A stretch of DNA of 64,000 nt. Origin: an uncultured Saprospiraceae bacterium. Lineage in GTDB: Bacteria > Bacteroidota > Bacteroidia > Chitinophagales > Saprospiraceae. The stretch is taken from assembly GCA_937926205.1 (NCBI GenBank), contig CALEYL010000074.1:62001-126000 (forward strand), written 5' to 3'. The translations under genes and the position numbers were made by a program. A model generated the notes under the pieces. It was not told the origin of the DNA and made no database searches. It saw nothing but the letters and a program-made list of their open reading frames with translations. Shown one piece after another: positions 26,369 through 32,971 of this stretch (position 1 is the first letter of the stretch; every line of letters begins with the position of its first letter).

Positions 26369-26757
26369 TAAGCAGTTTTTTCAGTTGGCAGTACTTCAGT
26401 TCGCAGTTTGCAGTACTTCAGTTCGCAGTTGGCAGTTACATTTTGCAAGCTTAATCTTGGTTACAAATCAAAAGCAAGGCGGCATATGAAAGCCCCAAAA
26501 CTGCGATCAATCCCCAAGCCGGCGGCAGTTTGTGAAGCAGGATTTTGGATCATTTGCAACCTCAATCCTGCCAACTGCCAACTGAAAAACTGCCAACTTT
26601 TAATTTTTACTACGTTCATTCAATGCAACACTCCCCCTGCCAACTGCCAACTGAAAAACTGCCAACTTTTATTTTTACTACCTTCATCCAATGCAACACT
26701 CCCCCTGCCAAATGCCAAATGAAAAACCGTCAACTTTTACATTTTTACACAACGAAT
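26360..26757. repeat. Inverted heptad arms and 2.7 tandem copies of a 68-bp unit
   Basis: Left arm 26360-26436 has units GCAGTTG/GCAGTAC/TTCAGTT. After a unique core of about 130 bp come three right-hand units: 26568-26636 (69 bp), 26637-26704 (68 bp) and 26705-26757 (partial, diverged). Each begins CTGCCAACTGCCAACTGAAA and ends near CAATGCAACACTCCCC. The right arm is the reverse complement of the left (TTTTTCAGTTGGCAGT in both), so a long stem can form. It fills the gap between the TonB receptor and the LytS gene; no gene was seen in it. Confidence 0.8.
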
Positions 26758-26782
26758 CGCAAGAGAAGCACTACATTTCGGC

Positions 26783-27829
26783 ATGGCAAACGACCTAAAA
26801 TACCATCTCGGCTTTAACGACCTGCGTTTCAGGCTCATCGGCACGCCGCTGATCGGTTTTTTTATGCCGTTTTTGTTTTTCGACCGAACCTGGGCAGACT
26901 GGCCGAATTTGCTAATCTCCTCCTGGTTGGTCAGTGCCCTGATGTCGGTAATGTACTGGGAAGGCGCGCGCCGGATCATCGTTTTTTTCAGAAAGCGCGA
27001 GCCCGAATTTTCAAAAACCGGAAAACGGATTATCCAAACTGTCCTCACGGTCATTGCGTATGCCCTAATTGTGGATTTTATCACCGGAATTACCCTGATC
27101 AAATGGTTCATGCCTGAAGATTGCGTACCGCCTTCAGGTTTCGCAGGCACTTATTTGTTAATTCTGTTTATTCTGGCCGTGTACGAAGGAGTTTATCTAT
27201 ATGATCAGTGGAAAAATGCGCTGCTTGAACAGGAGCGGGTAAAGCAGGAGCATGTGCGCTCCCAATTGGAAGGCCTTCGCAGCCAGGTCAATCCGCATTT
27301 CCTTTTCAACAGCCTCAACACCCTGATGAGTATCATTCCTGACGACAGTCAACTGGCCGTCAGCTATTTGCAAAAGCTGTCAAAAGTATTCCGCTACGTA
27401 CTGGAAAACCGCGATGAACTAATCATTGCCCTTGAAACGGAATTGGAATTCATCGAGAACTATGTTTTTTTGCAAAAAGAACGCTTTCGCGAAAATTTGA
27501 AAGTGACCATAGACATCCCGGAAAAGTTGAAATCGCTGAAAATTGTGCCGCTTTCACTGCAAATTTTGTTTGAAAATGCCATCAAACACAACATCGTTTC
27601 TGAAAAAAAGCCGCTCCACATTGAGGTGTTCGAAGAGCAGGGGAAACTGGTGGTGCGCAACAACCTTCAGCGGAAAAACCAGGTCATGGATTCTACTAAA
27701 TTTGGCCTCGACAACATCCGCCGCCGCTACCATTTTTTCACAGAAGAAACCGTGACCGTCAGCGAAGATATGGCGTATTTTAAAGTAGCCATTCCGTTAT
27801 TACCGGATCCATTTAATCTTGGGAAGTAG
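26783..27829 (+). CDS. LytS-type membrane sensor histidine kinase
   Basis: A 348-residue kinase of the His_kinase (LytS/YehU) family. About four TM helices occupy residues 15-155 (LIGTPLIGFFMPFLFF; LLISSWLVSALMSVMY; IIQTVLTVIAYALIVDFITG; TYLLILFILAVYEGVYLY). A short coiled coil leads to the phosphoacceptor motif LRSQVNPHFLFNSLNTL (His near 173). The C-terminal ATPase has the N-box LQILFENAIKHNIV and a G-box FGLDNIRRRY. It signals to the LytTR regulator 130 bp downstream. The stimulus is unknown. The stop codon is the first unit of the following heptad repeat. Confidence 0.9.
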   Translation: MANDLKYHLGFNDLRFRLIGTPLIGFFMPFLFFDRTWADWPNLLISSWLVSALMSVMYWEGARRIIVFFRKREPEFSKTGKRIIQTVLTVIAYALIVDFITGITLIKWFMPEDCVPPSGFAGTYLLILFILAVYEGVYLYDQWKNALLEQERVKQEHVRSQLEGLRSQVNPHFLFNSLNTLMSIIPDDSQLAVSYLQKLSKVFRYVLENRDELIIALETELEFIENYVFLQKERFRENLKVTIDIPEKLKSLKIVPLSLQILFENAIKHNIVSEKKPLHIEVFEEQGKLVVRNNLQRKNQVMDSTKFGLDNIRRRYHFFTEETVTVSEDMAYFKVAIPLLPDPFNLGK

Positions 27830-27953
27830 TAGAAGGTAGAGGGTATAAAGTAGAAGGTAGAGGGTAGAAGGACGATACTCAAAAGCAGCCTGCCCCCTTT
27901 AACCTTTATACTTTAACCTTTAACCTTTATACTTTAACCTTTAACATCCTCTC
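27825..27953. repeat. Heptad-arm composite repeat between kinase and regulator genes
   Basis: Left arm 27825-27872: TAGAAGG/TAGAGGG/TATAAAG units. Core 27873-27897 in reverse orientation: ATACTCAAAAGCAGCCTGCC, then CCC. Right arm 27898-27953: AACCTTT/ATACTTT units. The arms are purine-rich and pyrimidine-rich respectively and can pair with G-U wobbles. The kinase stop TAG is part of the first unit. Confidence 0.8.
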
Positions 27954-27959
27954 ACCAAC

Positions 27960-28727
27960 ATGAACTGCCTGATCATCGAAGACGAATTCCACGCAGCAAA
28001 GCGCCTTTCCGGTTTGGTGACCAAATTGCGGCCGCTTGCGAAGGTTCTGAATGTTGTCGATTCGGTAGAAGATGCCAGCGCCTGGATCATCCAGAACCCA
28101 AAGCCCGATCTGATCTTTATGGACATTCAACTGGCTGATGGCCTGAGTTTTGACATTTTCAATAAAGCGGATGTTCAGTCGCCGGTCATTTTTACGACTG
28201 CTTTTGACGAATATGCACTTCGGGCATTCAAGACCAACAGCGTGGATTACCTGCTAAAGCCGGTTGACGAAACAGAACTTTCAGCTGCCCTGGAGAAATT
28301 CGAACGCCTATTCGGCAATGCGGAAGCCTTGCTGCCGGATCTGAGCACCATCCAGTCACTTTTGAAAGCCATGGCACAACCCGAGTATGCCCATCGCTTT
28401 GTCATCAAAACCACGCAGGGCCTTTCCTACCTTGCCGTCACTGAAATTGCCTGGTTTTTTTCCGAGGGCGGTCTAACGTATCTGGTTTCTGACGCCAATA
28501 AAAAACACCACATCGATTATACCCTCGAACAGCTGGAAGACCTGCTTGATCCCAAAGCCTTTTTCCGCATCAACCGTAAAATGATTGTCGGCATCAATTC
28601 GGTGCAAAAGGTTGCCGAGTATTTCAACAGCCGTCTTAAAATCACCCTCCGGCCCGCTTCCGGCGACGAAGATTCGATCGTCAGCCGGGAACGGGTAAAG
28701 GGGTTTAAAAGTTGGCTGGGGGCGTAA
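27960..28727 (+). CDS. LytTR-family response regulator
   Basis: A 255-residue regulator. The receiver domain (1-120) has the acidic pair IIEDEFHA, the phosphoacceptor Asp in LIFMDIQLADG (near 55), the Thr in VIFTTAFDEYA and the Lys in YLLKPVDE. A linker leads to a LytTR DNA-binding domain (about 150-253): RFVIKTTQGLSYLAVTEIAW, FFRINRKMIVGINSVQKV and DSIVSRERVKGFKSWL. It is the partner of the LytS kinase. Such regulators usually bind paired direct repeats upstream of one or two target operons; none was identified. Four tandem repeat elements follow. Confidence 0.9.
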   Translation: MNCLIIEDEFHAAKRLSGLVTKLRPLAKVLNVVDSVEDASAWIIQNPKPDLIFMDIQLADGLSFDIFNKADVQSPVIFTTAFDEYALRAFKTNSVDYLLKPVDETELSAALEKFERLFGNAEALLPDLSTIQSLLKAMAQPEYAHRFVIKTTQGLSYLAVTEIAWFFSEGGLTYLVSDANKKHHIDYTLEQLEDLLDPKAFFRINRKMIVGINSVQKVAEYFNSRLKITLRPASGDEDSIVSRERVKGFKSWLGA

Positions 28728-29063
28728 AACAAGGTTAAAGGCTTGAAAAACAAGGTTAAAGGTTAAAGGGGGCAGACTGCTGATTGAAGCAGTATTTCTC
28801 ATCTAACATCTAAAATCTAACGTCTAACATCTTCCAAGGTTAAAGGTTAAAGGGGGGGCAGGCTGCTTTATGGAGCAATCTACTCCGTCCACCGTCAACC
28901 GTCGACCGTCAACCGTTTCCAAGGCTAAAGGGGGCAGACTGCTGGTTGACGCAGCATTTCTCATCTAAAAAAATCTAATATCTACCATTTCCCAAGATTA
29001 ATGGGAGGCAGACTGCTTATGAGTATCGTCCTTCTACCTTCTACCCCCTACCCTCTACCGCCC
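28728..29063. repeat. Four tandem heptad-arm composite repeats
   Basis: Copy 1 is 28751-28834, copy 2 28835-28920, copy 3 28921-28992, copy 4 28993-29063. Each has a left arm (AAGGTTAAAGG type), a core (GGGGCAGACTGCT; GGGGGCAGGCTGCT in copy 2) with a partly complementary half (AGCAGTATTTCTC in copy 1), and a right period-7 arm. The right arm is ATCTAAC in copies 1 and 3, CCGTCAA in copy 2 and CTTCTAC/CCCTAC in copy 4. The last arm supplies the creD stop codon. The whole gap between the LytTR gene and creD is made of these elements. Confidence 0.85.
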
Positions 29064-30388
29064 TTCAAATCATTCATCTCATACCAATTCACTTTCCGCG
29101 AATGGTACATCACCAGAGCGAGGGCAATAAAAATGCCCAGACTGCCTACCAAAAGCGCATAATCTTCCAGTTGCAGCACGATAAATATGAAGCCGTATAT
29201 CCCCGACAGAATCAGGCCCAACTGAATGGCTAAACGCTTGACCTGCAACACCGATGCGCTGTAAATCGTGATCAGCGAAATGGTGGCTACTGCCGCTGCA
29301 AAATAGGCCTTGTCGAAGCCAATATGCTCAGAAAGGGAGATCAGCAAAAGGTAAAAAACGCTGAGGGCCAAGCCCACCAACAGGTACTGAAAAGGGTGTA
29401 TGTGGAAATGCCGCAGCACTTCAAAAAAGAAATAAGTCAGGAAAGTGAGCCCGATGACAAGGATCGCATACTTGGCTGAACGGGTATTTTTGGCGTATTC
29501 GTCAACCGGTTGAATCAATGAAACGCCAAATGCAGTAGCAGGTTCGAACTGGAAATCGCCATTTTTCCACTGCTGCGGGTAGTTGCGGTTTAAGTCCAGA
29601 ATTTTCCACGAAGATTCAAATCCGGAAGGGCCAACCGTGCGGGTGTCCGGTAAAAAGCCGCCGTTAAAAGCTGGGGATGGCCAGGTCGATTTCAAATCTA
29701 CCTTTGTTTCTTTGCCCACGGGCTGAAACTGGAGGGCTCCACTGCCGTTGAGCTTCACCGGAATCGAAAACCGGTATGCGCCATCACCCATCGCGACCGG
29801 GGCGCTGACGCCAGAGTTGATCAGTTGCGGACACCCCGAACCAGGTTCCATGCGCATCGCTTTGTCGTTCCAGTTCAGCGTGAGTATGCTTTTGATGCCC
29901 GGCATTCCGGAGATGCCTATCGACAGTTTGGCCTGATCCCACAGAACACGCTCCGGATCAATGTTCAGCAAACGGAAATCGGGTTGTTTAAAACTGCCGC
30001 TGATGTTCAGGTTTCCCTGAAAAAGCACAGCGTCATAGATGCTGCGTTTCCTGATTTCGGGGGCAAGATCGCCTTCAATATTCAACGCTTCGGGCAGGAA
30101 ATGTGCGACTAAATTGCTCACCGTTTTTTTGCCTTCATACTCGGTGATTTCTTCATAAGGAATGCTCAGCACCGGCCCTGATACCGATTGGGCGCCGCCC
30201 CAGGACTGGCTGATTTCGTTGATGGCCTCAGCCTTCCTCGATTGTCGCTCCTGAATCATGTTTTCAATCATCGTAACGGGGATCAGCAACAAGAGGGTGA
30301 TGAAGCCCATGGCAGTGAGTTTGACCAAAAGCGAGGTCTTCAGCCAGTGGCTGACGCGGTTAAAAATGCTGGATTCTTGATTTTCCAT
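29048..30388 (-). CDS. creD: CreD-family inner membrane protein
   Basis: A 446-residue protein from the ATG at 30388 (MENQESS; ATGs at 30397 and 30436 are alternatives). The family layout is complete: one N-terminal TM helix (LVKLTAMGFITLLLLIPVTM), the motif ENMIQERQSRKAEAINEIS then SWGGAQSVSGPVLSIPY, a large periplasmic beta domain, and five closely spaced C-terminal helices (KYAILVIGLTFLTYFFFEVL; FQYLLVGLALSVFYLLLISL and so on). CreD is linked to cell-envelope integrity, but its biochemistry is unknown. Here it is in an operon with a winged-helix regulator and a small membrane protein, with its own operator site. The C-terminal GGRG and stop come from a heptad repeat. Confidence 0.85.
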   Translation of the reverse strand: MENQESSIFNRVSHWLKTSLLVKLTAMGFITLLLLIPVTMIENMIQERQSRKAEAINEISQSWGGAQSVSGPVLSIPYEEITEYEGKKTVSNLVAHFLPEALNIEGDLAPEIRKRSIYDAVLFQGNLNISGSFKQPDFRLLNIDPERVLWDQAKLSIGISGMPGIKSILTLNWNDKAMRMEPGSGCPQLINSGVSAPVAMGDGAYRFSIPVKLNGSGALQFQPVGKETKVDLKSTWPSPAFNGGFLPDTRTVGPSGFESSWKILDLNRNYPQQWKNGDFQFEPATAFGVSLIQPVDEYAKNTRSAKYAILVIGLTFLTYFFFEVLRHFHIHPFQYLLVGLALSVFYLLLISLSEHIGFDKAYFAAAVATISLITIYSASVLQVKRLAIQLGLILSGIYGFIFIVLQLEDYALLVGSLGIFIALALVMYHSRKVNWYEMNDLKGGRG

Positions 30389-30400
30389 AATTGTCATTAA

Positions 30401-30426
30401 TTTAAAAGTACTTTGAAATTCAAAGT
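30401..30426. promoter_or_regulatory. Operator upstream of creD
   Basis: TTTAAAAGTACTTT is followed by GAAATTC and AAAGT; the inverted repeat ACTTT-N7-AAAGT is 30410-30426. The same sequence with the same spacing occurs before the first gene of the operon (31371-31395). The winged-helix protein encoded between the two sites is the likely ligand. Confidence 0.6.
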
Positions 30427-30450
30427 TGTTGGACAAAAAAATTTGTTTGT

Positions 30451-30747
30451 CTAGATGTTTTTGATGATTTGCTCTAAGGCAGCAATATGCTGCTCAAACG
30501 CCAGCCTCCCTTCCGGCGTCACCACGTAGCGGGTATTTGGTTTGCGGCCCAGAAAGCTCTTCTCTACGCGGACGTAGGCCAACTGCTCCAGCGCCCGCAT
30601 GTGGCTGGCCAGGTTGCCATCGGTCAGTTCAAGCAATTCTTTCAGAGCATTAAAATCCACAAAGTCATTTACCATCAGCGCCGACATGATGCCGAGGCGG
30701 ATGCGGCTTTCAAAAGCCTTATTCAGTTCCTGAAAAGCGTTTTTCAT
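30451..30747 (-). CDS. Winged-helix transcriptional regulator of the creD operon
   Basis: A 98-residue protein starting at the ATG at 30747, which overlaps the stop of the upstream gene as ATGA; a longer frame to 30816 would run into that gene. The sequence is a single winged helix of the MarR/ArsR-like group used with CreD in Bacteroidota: FESRIRLGIMSALMVND, FNALKELLELTDGNLASHMR (recognition helix) and the wing SFLGRKPNTRYVVTPEGRLA. It probably represses its own operon and creD through the two ACTTT-N7-AAAGT sites. No ligand domain is present. Confidence 0.8.
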   Translation of the reverse strand: MKNAFQELNKAFESRIRLGIMSALMVNDFVDFNALKELLELTDGNLASHMRALEQLAYVRVEKSFLGRKPNTRYVVTPEGRLAFEQHIAALEQIIKNI

Positions 30748-31370
30748 CGGCGCTCGTATTTCAGGTACATGATGCCGCCGTAAATGATGTGCATCGCTCC
30801 AAACCCCAGCGCCCAAAACAGGAGTCCCTTGCCGGGGAAAATGGTTGCCAGAATGCCAAGAGCAATTTCGGCCATGCCCAATTTCCGGATGTCGCTGAAG
30901 GTAAAATTGCCTGCGTTGAGCAGTGCCAGTCCGTAAAACAACAATGTAGACGCCGCCAGCAGGCTGTAATAACCCCTGAAATACAGGATCACTACAAACA
31001 ACGATCCGGCGCCAAAGGGAATGATGAAATTAAAAAACAAGCGCTGTGCGGGCGCATTCCAGAGCGCCTGGCCGGCTGCGCGCGCTTTGCGGTAGCTAAG
31101 CAGCAGCCCCGTACTGACCGCTAATACGAAAACGACAGCAGCGATCAGGATCAGCGGCATGGTTTCCGGGGTAATGAATTGGCTCTTCAATTCAAAATAC
31201 AAGACCACATCGGAGCCATAGATGATTCTGTAAGCAAGAAAGGCCCCCACCAGCGCGTACACCCCCGCCAGAATCGCCGACAGGGCGCTCAGCGACAAAA
31301 ACTTGGTGGAGCGCTCCATGATGTTGCGTATCTGCGCCAGGTCGTCTTCCGGTTTGAAGAATGCATTCAT
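30744..31370 (-). CDS. Six-helix membrane protein, first gene of the creD operon
   Basis: A 208-residue protein with about six hydrophobic helices (LSALSAILAGVYALVGAFLA; PLILIAAVVFVLAVSTGLLL; FNFIIPFGAGSLFVVILYF; LAASTLLFYGLALLNAG; and a C-terminal pair). I do not recognise a family, but a protein of this type commonly precedes the winged-helix gene in CreD operons of the phylum. Its stop overlaps the regulator start by ATGA, so translation is coupled. The start at 31370 lies 9 bp from the operator. Confidence 0.7.
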   Translation of the reverse strand: MNAFFKPEDDLAQIRNIMERSTKFLSLSALSAILAGVYALVGAFLAYRIIYGSDVVLYFELKSQFITPETMPLILIAAVVFVLAVSTGLLLSYRKARAAGQALWNAPAQRLFFNFIIPFGAGSLFVVILYFRGYYSLLAASTLLFYGLALLNAGNFTFSDIRKLGMAEIALGILATIFPGKGLLFWALGFGAMHIIYGGIMYLKYERR

Positions 31371-31395
31371 TTAAAAGTACTTTTTGCCGCAAAGT
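31371..31395. promoter_or_regulatory. Operator at the head of the creD operon
   Basis: TTAAAAGTACTTT is followed by TTGCCGC and AAAGT; the inverted repeat ACTTT-N7-AAAGT is 31379-31395. It matches the site at 30401-30426 in sequence and spacing and overlaps a TACTTTG that may be part of the -7 box on the minus strand. Confidence 0.6.
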
Positions 31396-31448
31396 AAAAT
31401 ATTATTATTGAGACTTGCAAGAGGGAATTTTTTTTGATTGAAATATAG

Positions 31449-31557
31449 CGCTCGCGCGATGGCGGCAGCTGAGCGACTTGTACTGAGCGAAGTCGAAGTA
31501 AGTCGAAGTTCCGCCTCGCGTGTGTTACTCCTGCGGGTTCTACCCGCTCGCATTTTT
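31449..31557. repeat. 130-bp island repeat, copy a (truncated and interrupted)
   Basis: GCTCGCGCGATGG (31449-31461) is separated from CCGCCTCGCGTGTGTTACTC by a 46-bp insertion carrying GAGCGAAGTCGAAG-type sequence. The copy retains the GCGGG-TTCTA-CCCGC hairpin, then breaks off in a T run. The second half present in copies b-d is missing. Confidence 0.7.
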
Positions 31558-31758
31558 TGTCGGAATCAGGTGAGAGCTACCCTGTTGGGTATAAAAAGAT
31601 AGACTGACAGAAAATCTGTCATGGGTAGAATTTTCAGGATTTTAGAATTTTCAGGATCGTGCATGATCCCGCCAATAAGCCGCTAACTTCTATCCGTGTT
31701 ATCAGCGTCATCGGTGTCGTCCCTGACTGCCGTCAGGCAGGCGCGTTCCAAAAGCCCT
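31558..31758. other. Gene-free stretch with small hairpins and a direct repeat
   Basis: It contains GACAGA-AAA-TCTGTC (31606-31620), AGAATTTTCAGGAT twice (31627-31640 and 31644-31657), GGATC-GTGCAT-GATCC and GACTGCCGTCAGGCAG. No start codon leads to a credible protein. It appears to be a patchwork of short repeats. Confidence 0.5.
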
Positions 31759-31887
31759 TGTTCGCGCGTAGGCTCCGCCTCGCGTGTGTTATTCTTGCGG
31801 GTTCTGCCCGCTTCCGGGGGCCGGGCAGGCTGCTACTTCAGGTTTAGCAAGCTTTGGAAGCTTACCAAACCGGAGGTACTTCCCATC
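31759..31887. repeat. 130-bp island repeat, copy b
   Basis: A full copy: TTCGCGCGTAGGCTCCGCCT, CGCGTGTGTTATTCTTGCGG, the GCGGG-TTCTG-CCCGC hairpin, GGGCAGGCTGCTACTTCAGG, and a stem built from GGTTTAGCAAGCTT and AAGCTTACCAAACC. It stops at the stop codon of the PIN toxin gene. In this copy the stem carries T:A where copies c and d carry C:G. Confidence 0.8.
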
Positions 31888-32377
31888 AGACATCTTCATT
31901 CGCCAGGGTAAGTACCGTGTAGTATAAATGAACATCAATTCTAAAATTAGCTATATGAATCAGGTCATCCACCATAGGTTTGACGGCATCAACGAGTCCC
32001 ATTTCTTTTGCATCAAGCAAAACCCCAAGTACGCCGACGATTTTCAGGTTTTCTTGTACAGCAATTTTCCTTCCTTTCAACTCGTCAATGAGTAAAATAT
32101 CTGCATCAATATTTTTGGCAAGTGCGATGGCTTCCGCTTCGCCTTCATCCAATTCAGAACAAAGATGGAAATAGAAGTCATCGCGTTGGCATTGGTGAAC
32201 TTCCACCCAGGGTTGCAGAAATATTTGTTGCGGATCGTACCCCCAATTTACCAACTCGTTCAATTCTTGTTGAACGGTAGTGGGGATGATTACTTTGCCA
32301 TACAACGCATGAAGAAGGTGTATATAACCAATTCGAAATAAAGCGCTAATAGGCGAGGTGTCGCTGACGACAATCAT
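31886..32377 (-). CDS. PIN-domain toxin, DUF3368 type
   Basis: A 163-residue PIN-like ribonuclease, the usual toxin of UPF0175/DUF3368 pairs. Acidic metal ligands are in place: Asp6 in VVSDTSPISAL, the Glu in TTVQQELNEL, the Glu residues in LDEGEAEAIALA and the Asp in ILLIDELKGRKIA. Expected activity is endoribonucleolytic cleavage, targets unknown. The start overlaps the antitoxin stop as ATGA. Its stop abuts island repeat copy b. Together with the antitoxin it forms a complete module between repeat copies b and c. Confidence 0.85.
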   Translation of the reverse strand: MIVVSDTSPISALFRIGYIHLLHALYGKVIIPTTVQQELNELVNWGYDPQQIFLQPWVEVHQCQRDDFYFHLCSELDEGEAEAIALAKNIDADILLIDELKGRKIAVQENLKIVGVLGVLLDAKEMGLVDAVKPMVDDLIHIANFRIDVHLYYTVLTLANEDV

Positions 32378-32616
32378 TTCTTACGAAGTTCATGCAATGT
32401 GGCCATATCGGATTCCAGGTCTTCAGACTTATAGTCAAGTGGCACCTGGCGATCAAATAATAGTTTTTCAAACTCAAAATACCCCATATCTGCCAATTTA
32501 CGAGCCTGCCCAAAAGATAATATGCCTTTTTCATACAAAGCTATAGCAATTTCCAGCTTAAACTCTTGCTCTGAAAGCTTGGTACTCCTAAGAATATCAT
32601 CTGTAATAACCAACAT
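32374..32616 (-). CDS. UPF0175-family antitoxin
   Basis: An 80-residue protein from the ATG at 32616 (MLVITDDILRSTKLSEQEFK); a TTG at 32634 would add six residues. The helix-turn-helix is in LFEKGILSFGQARKLADMGY-like form (here ALYEKGILSFGQARKLADMG) followed by FEFEKLLFDRQVPLDY, as in the family. It should neutralise the PIN toxin encoded next and repress the pair. The C-terminal MATLHELRKK is the likely toxin-binding tail. Confidence 0.85.
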   Translation of the reverse strand: MLVITDDILRSTKLSEQEFKLEIAIALYEKGILSFGQARKLADMGYFEFEKLLFDRQVPLDYKSEDLESDMATLHELRKK

Positions 32617-32727
32617 AAGGCTTGTTTTTCCCAAAAATTGAAGATAGACCTAATTGAAAGACGTAAAGGAATTCTGTTAACAAATATAAGGGCTTTAAAG
32701 ATGATTTCCAAAACATTTACACCTCTC

Positions 32728-32861
32728 TGCTCAGGCGACAGCTCCGCCTCGCGTGTCTTATTCCTGCGGGTTCTGCCCGCTTCCGAGAGCAATGCAGGCC
32801 GCTACTTCAGGTTTAGCAAGCCTCAAAGGCTTACGAAACCGAGGGTGCTTCCCGAAACGCA
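32728..32861. repeat. 130-bp island repeat, copy c
   Basis: Same order and orientation as copies b and d: GCTCCGCCTCGCGTGTCTTA, the GCGGG/CCCGC hairpin, GCAGGCCGCTACTTCAGG, then the GGTTTAGCAAGCCT/AGGCTTACGAAACC stem. It lies between the toxin-antitoxin module and the 3' end of the TIR-FGE gene. Confidence 0.8.
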
Positions 32862-32904
32862 CGGCACGGCTCCTGCAGCAGCTCCGGCTCTTGCTCACCA
32901 TTCA

Positions 32905-32949
32905 AAAGAAAAAAGAAAAAGGGTACCTACCTTCGTAAGCTACGGCAGG
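32905..32949 (-). terminator. Hairpin plus T-rich tract downstream of the TIR-FGE gene
   Basis: On the minus strand CCTGCC-GTAGCTTACGAA-GGTAGG (32926-32949, with inner GTA/TAC) is followed by TACCCTTTTTCTTTTTTC. It may be a plain terminator. It is also about 45 bp past the variable-looking C-terminal segment, where retroelement targets carry a hairpin. Confidence 0.55.
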
Positions 32950-32971
32950 CAAGAAAGTGATAATGGGAAGG

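Noticed and set aside
31371..31553. Short minus-strand frames reading AGRTRRSNTREAEL and similar, here and at 32541-32792
   Set aside because: These peptides are translations of the 130-bp island repeat; the same string recurs at each copy and there is no start context or domain.
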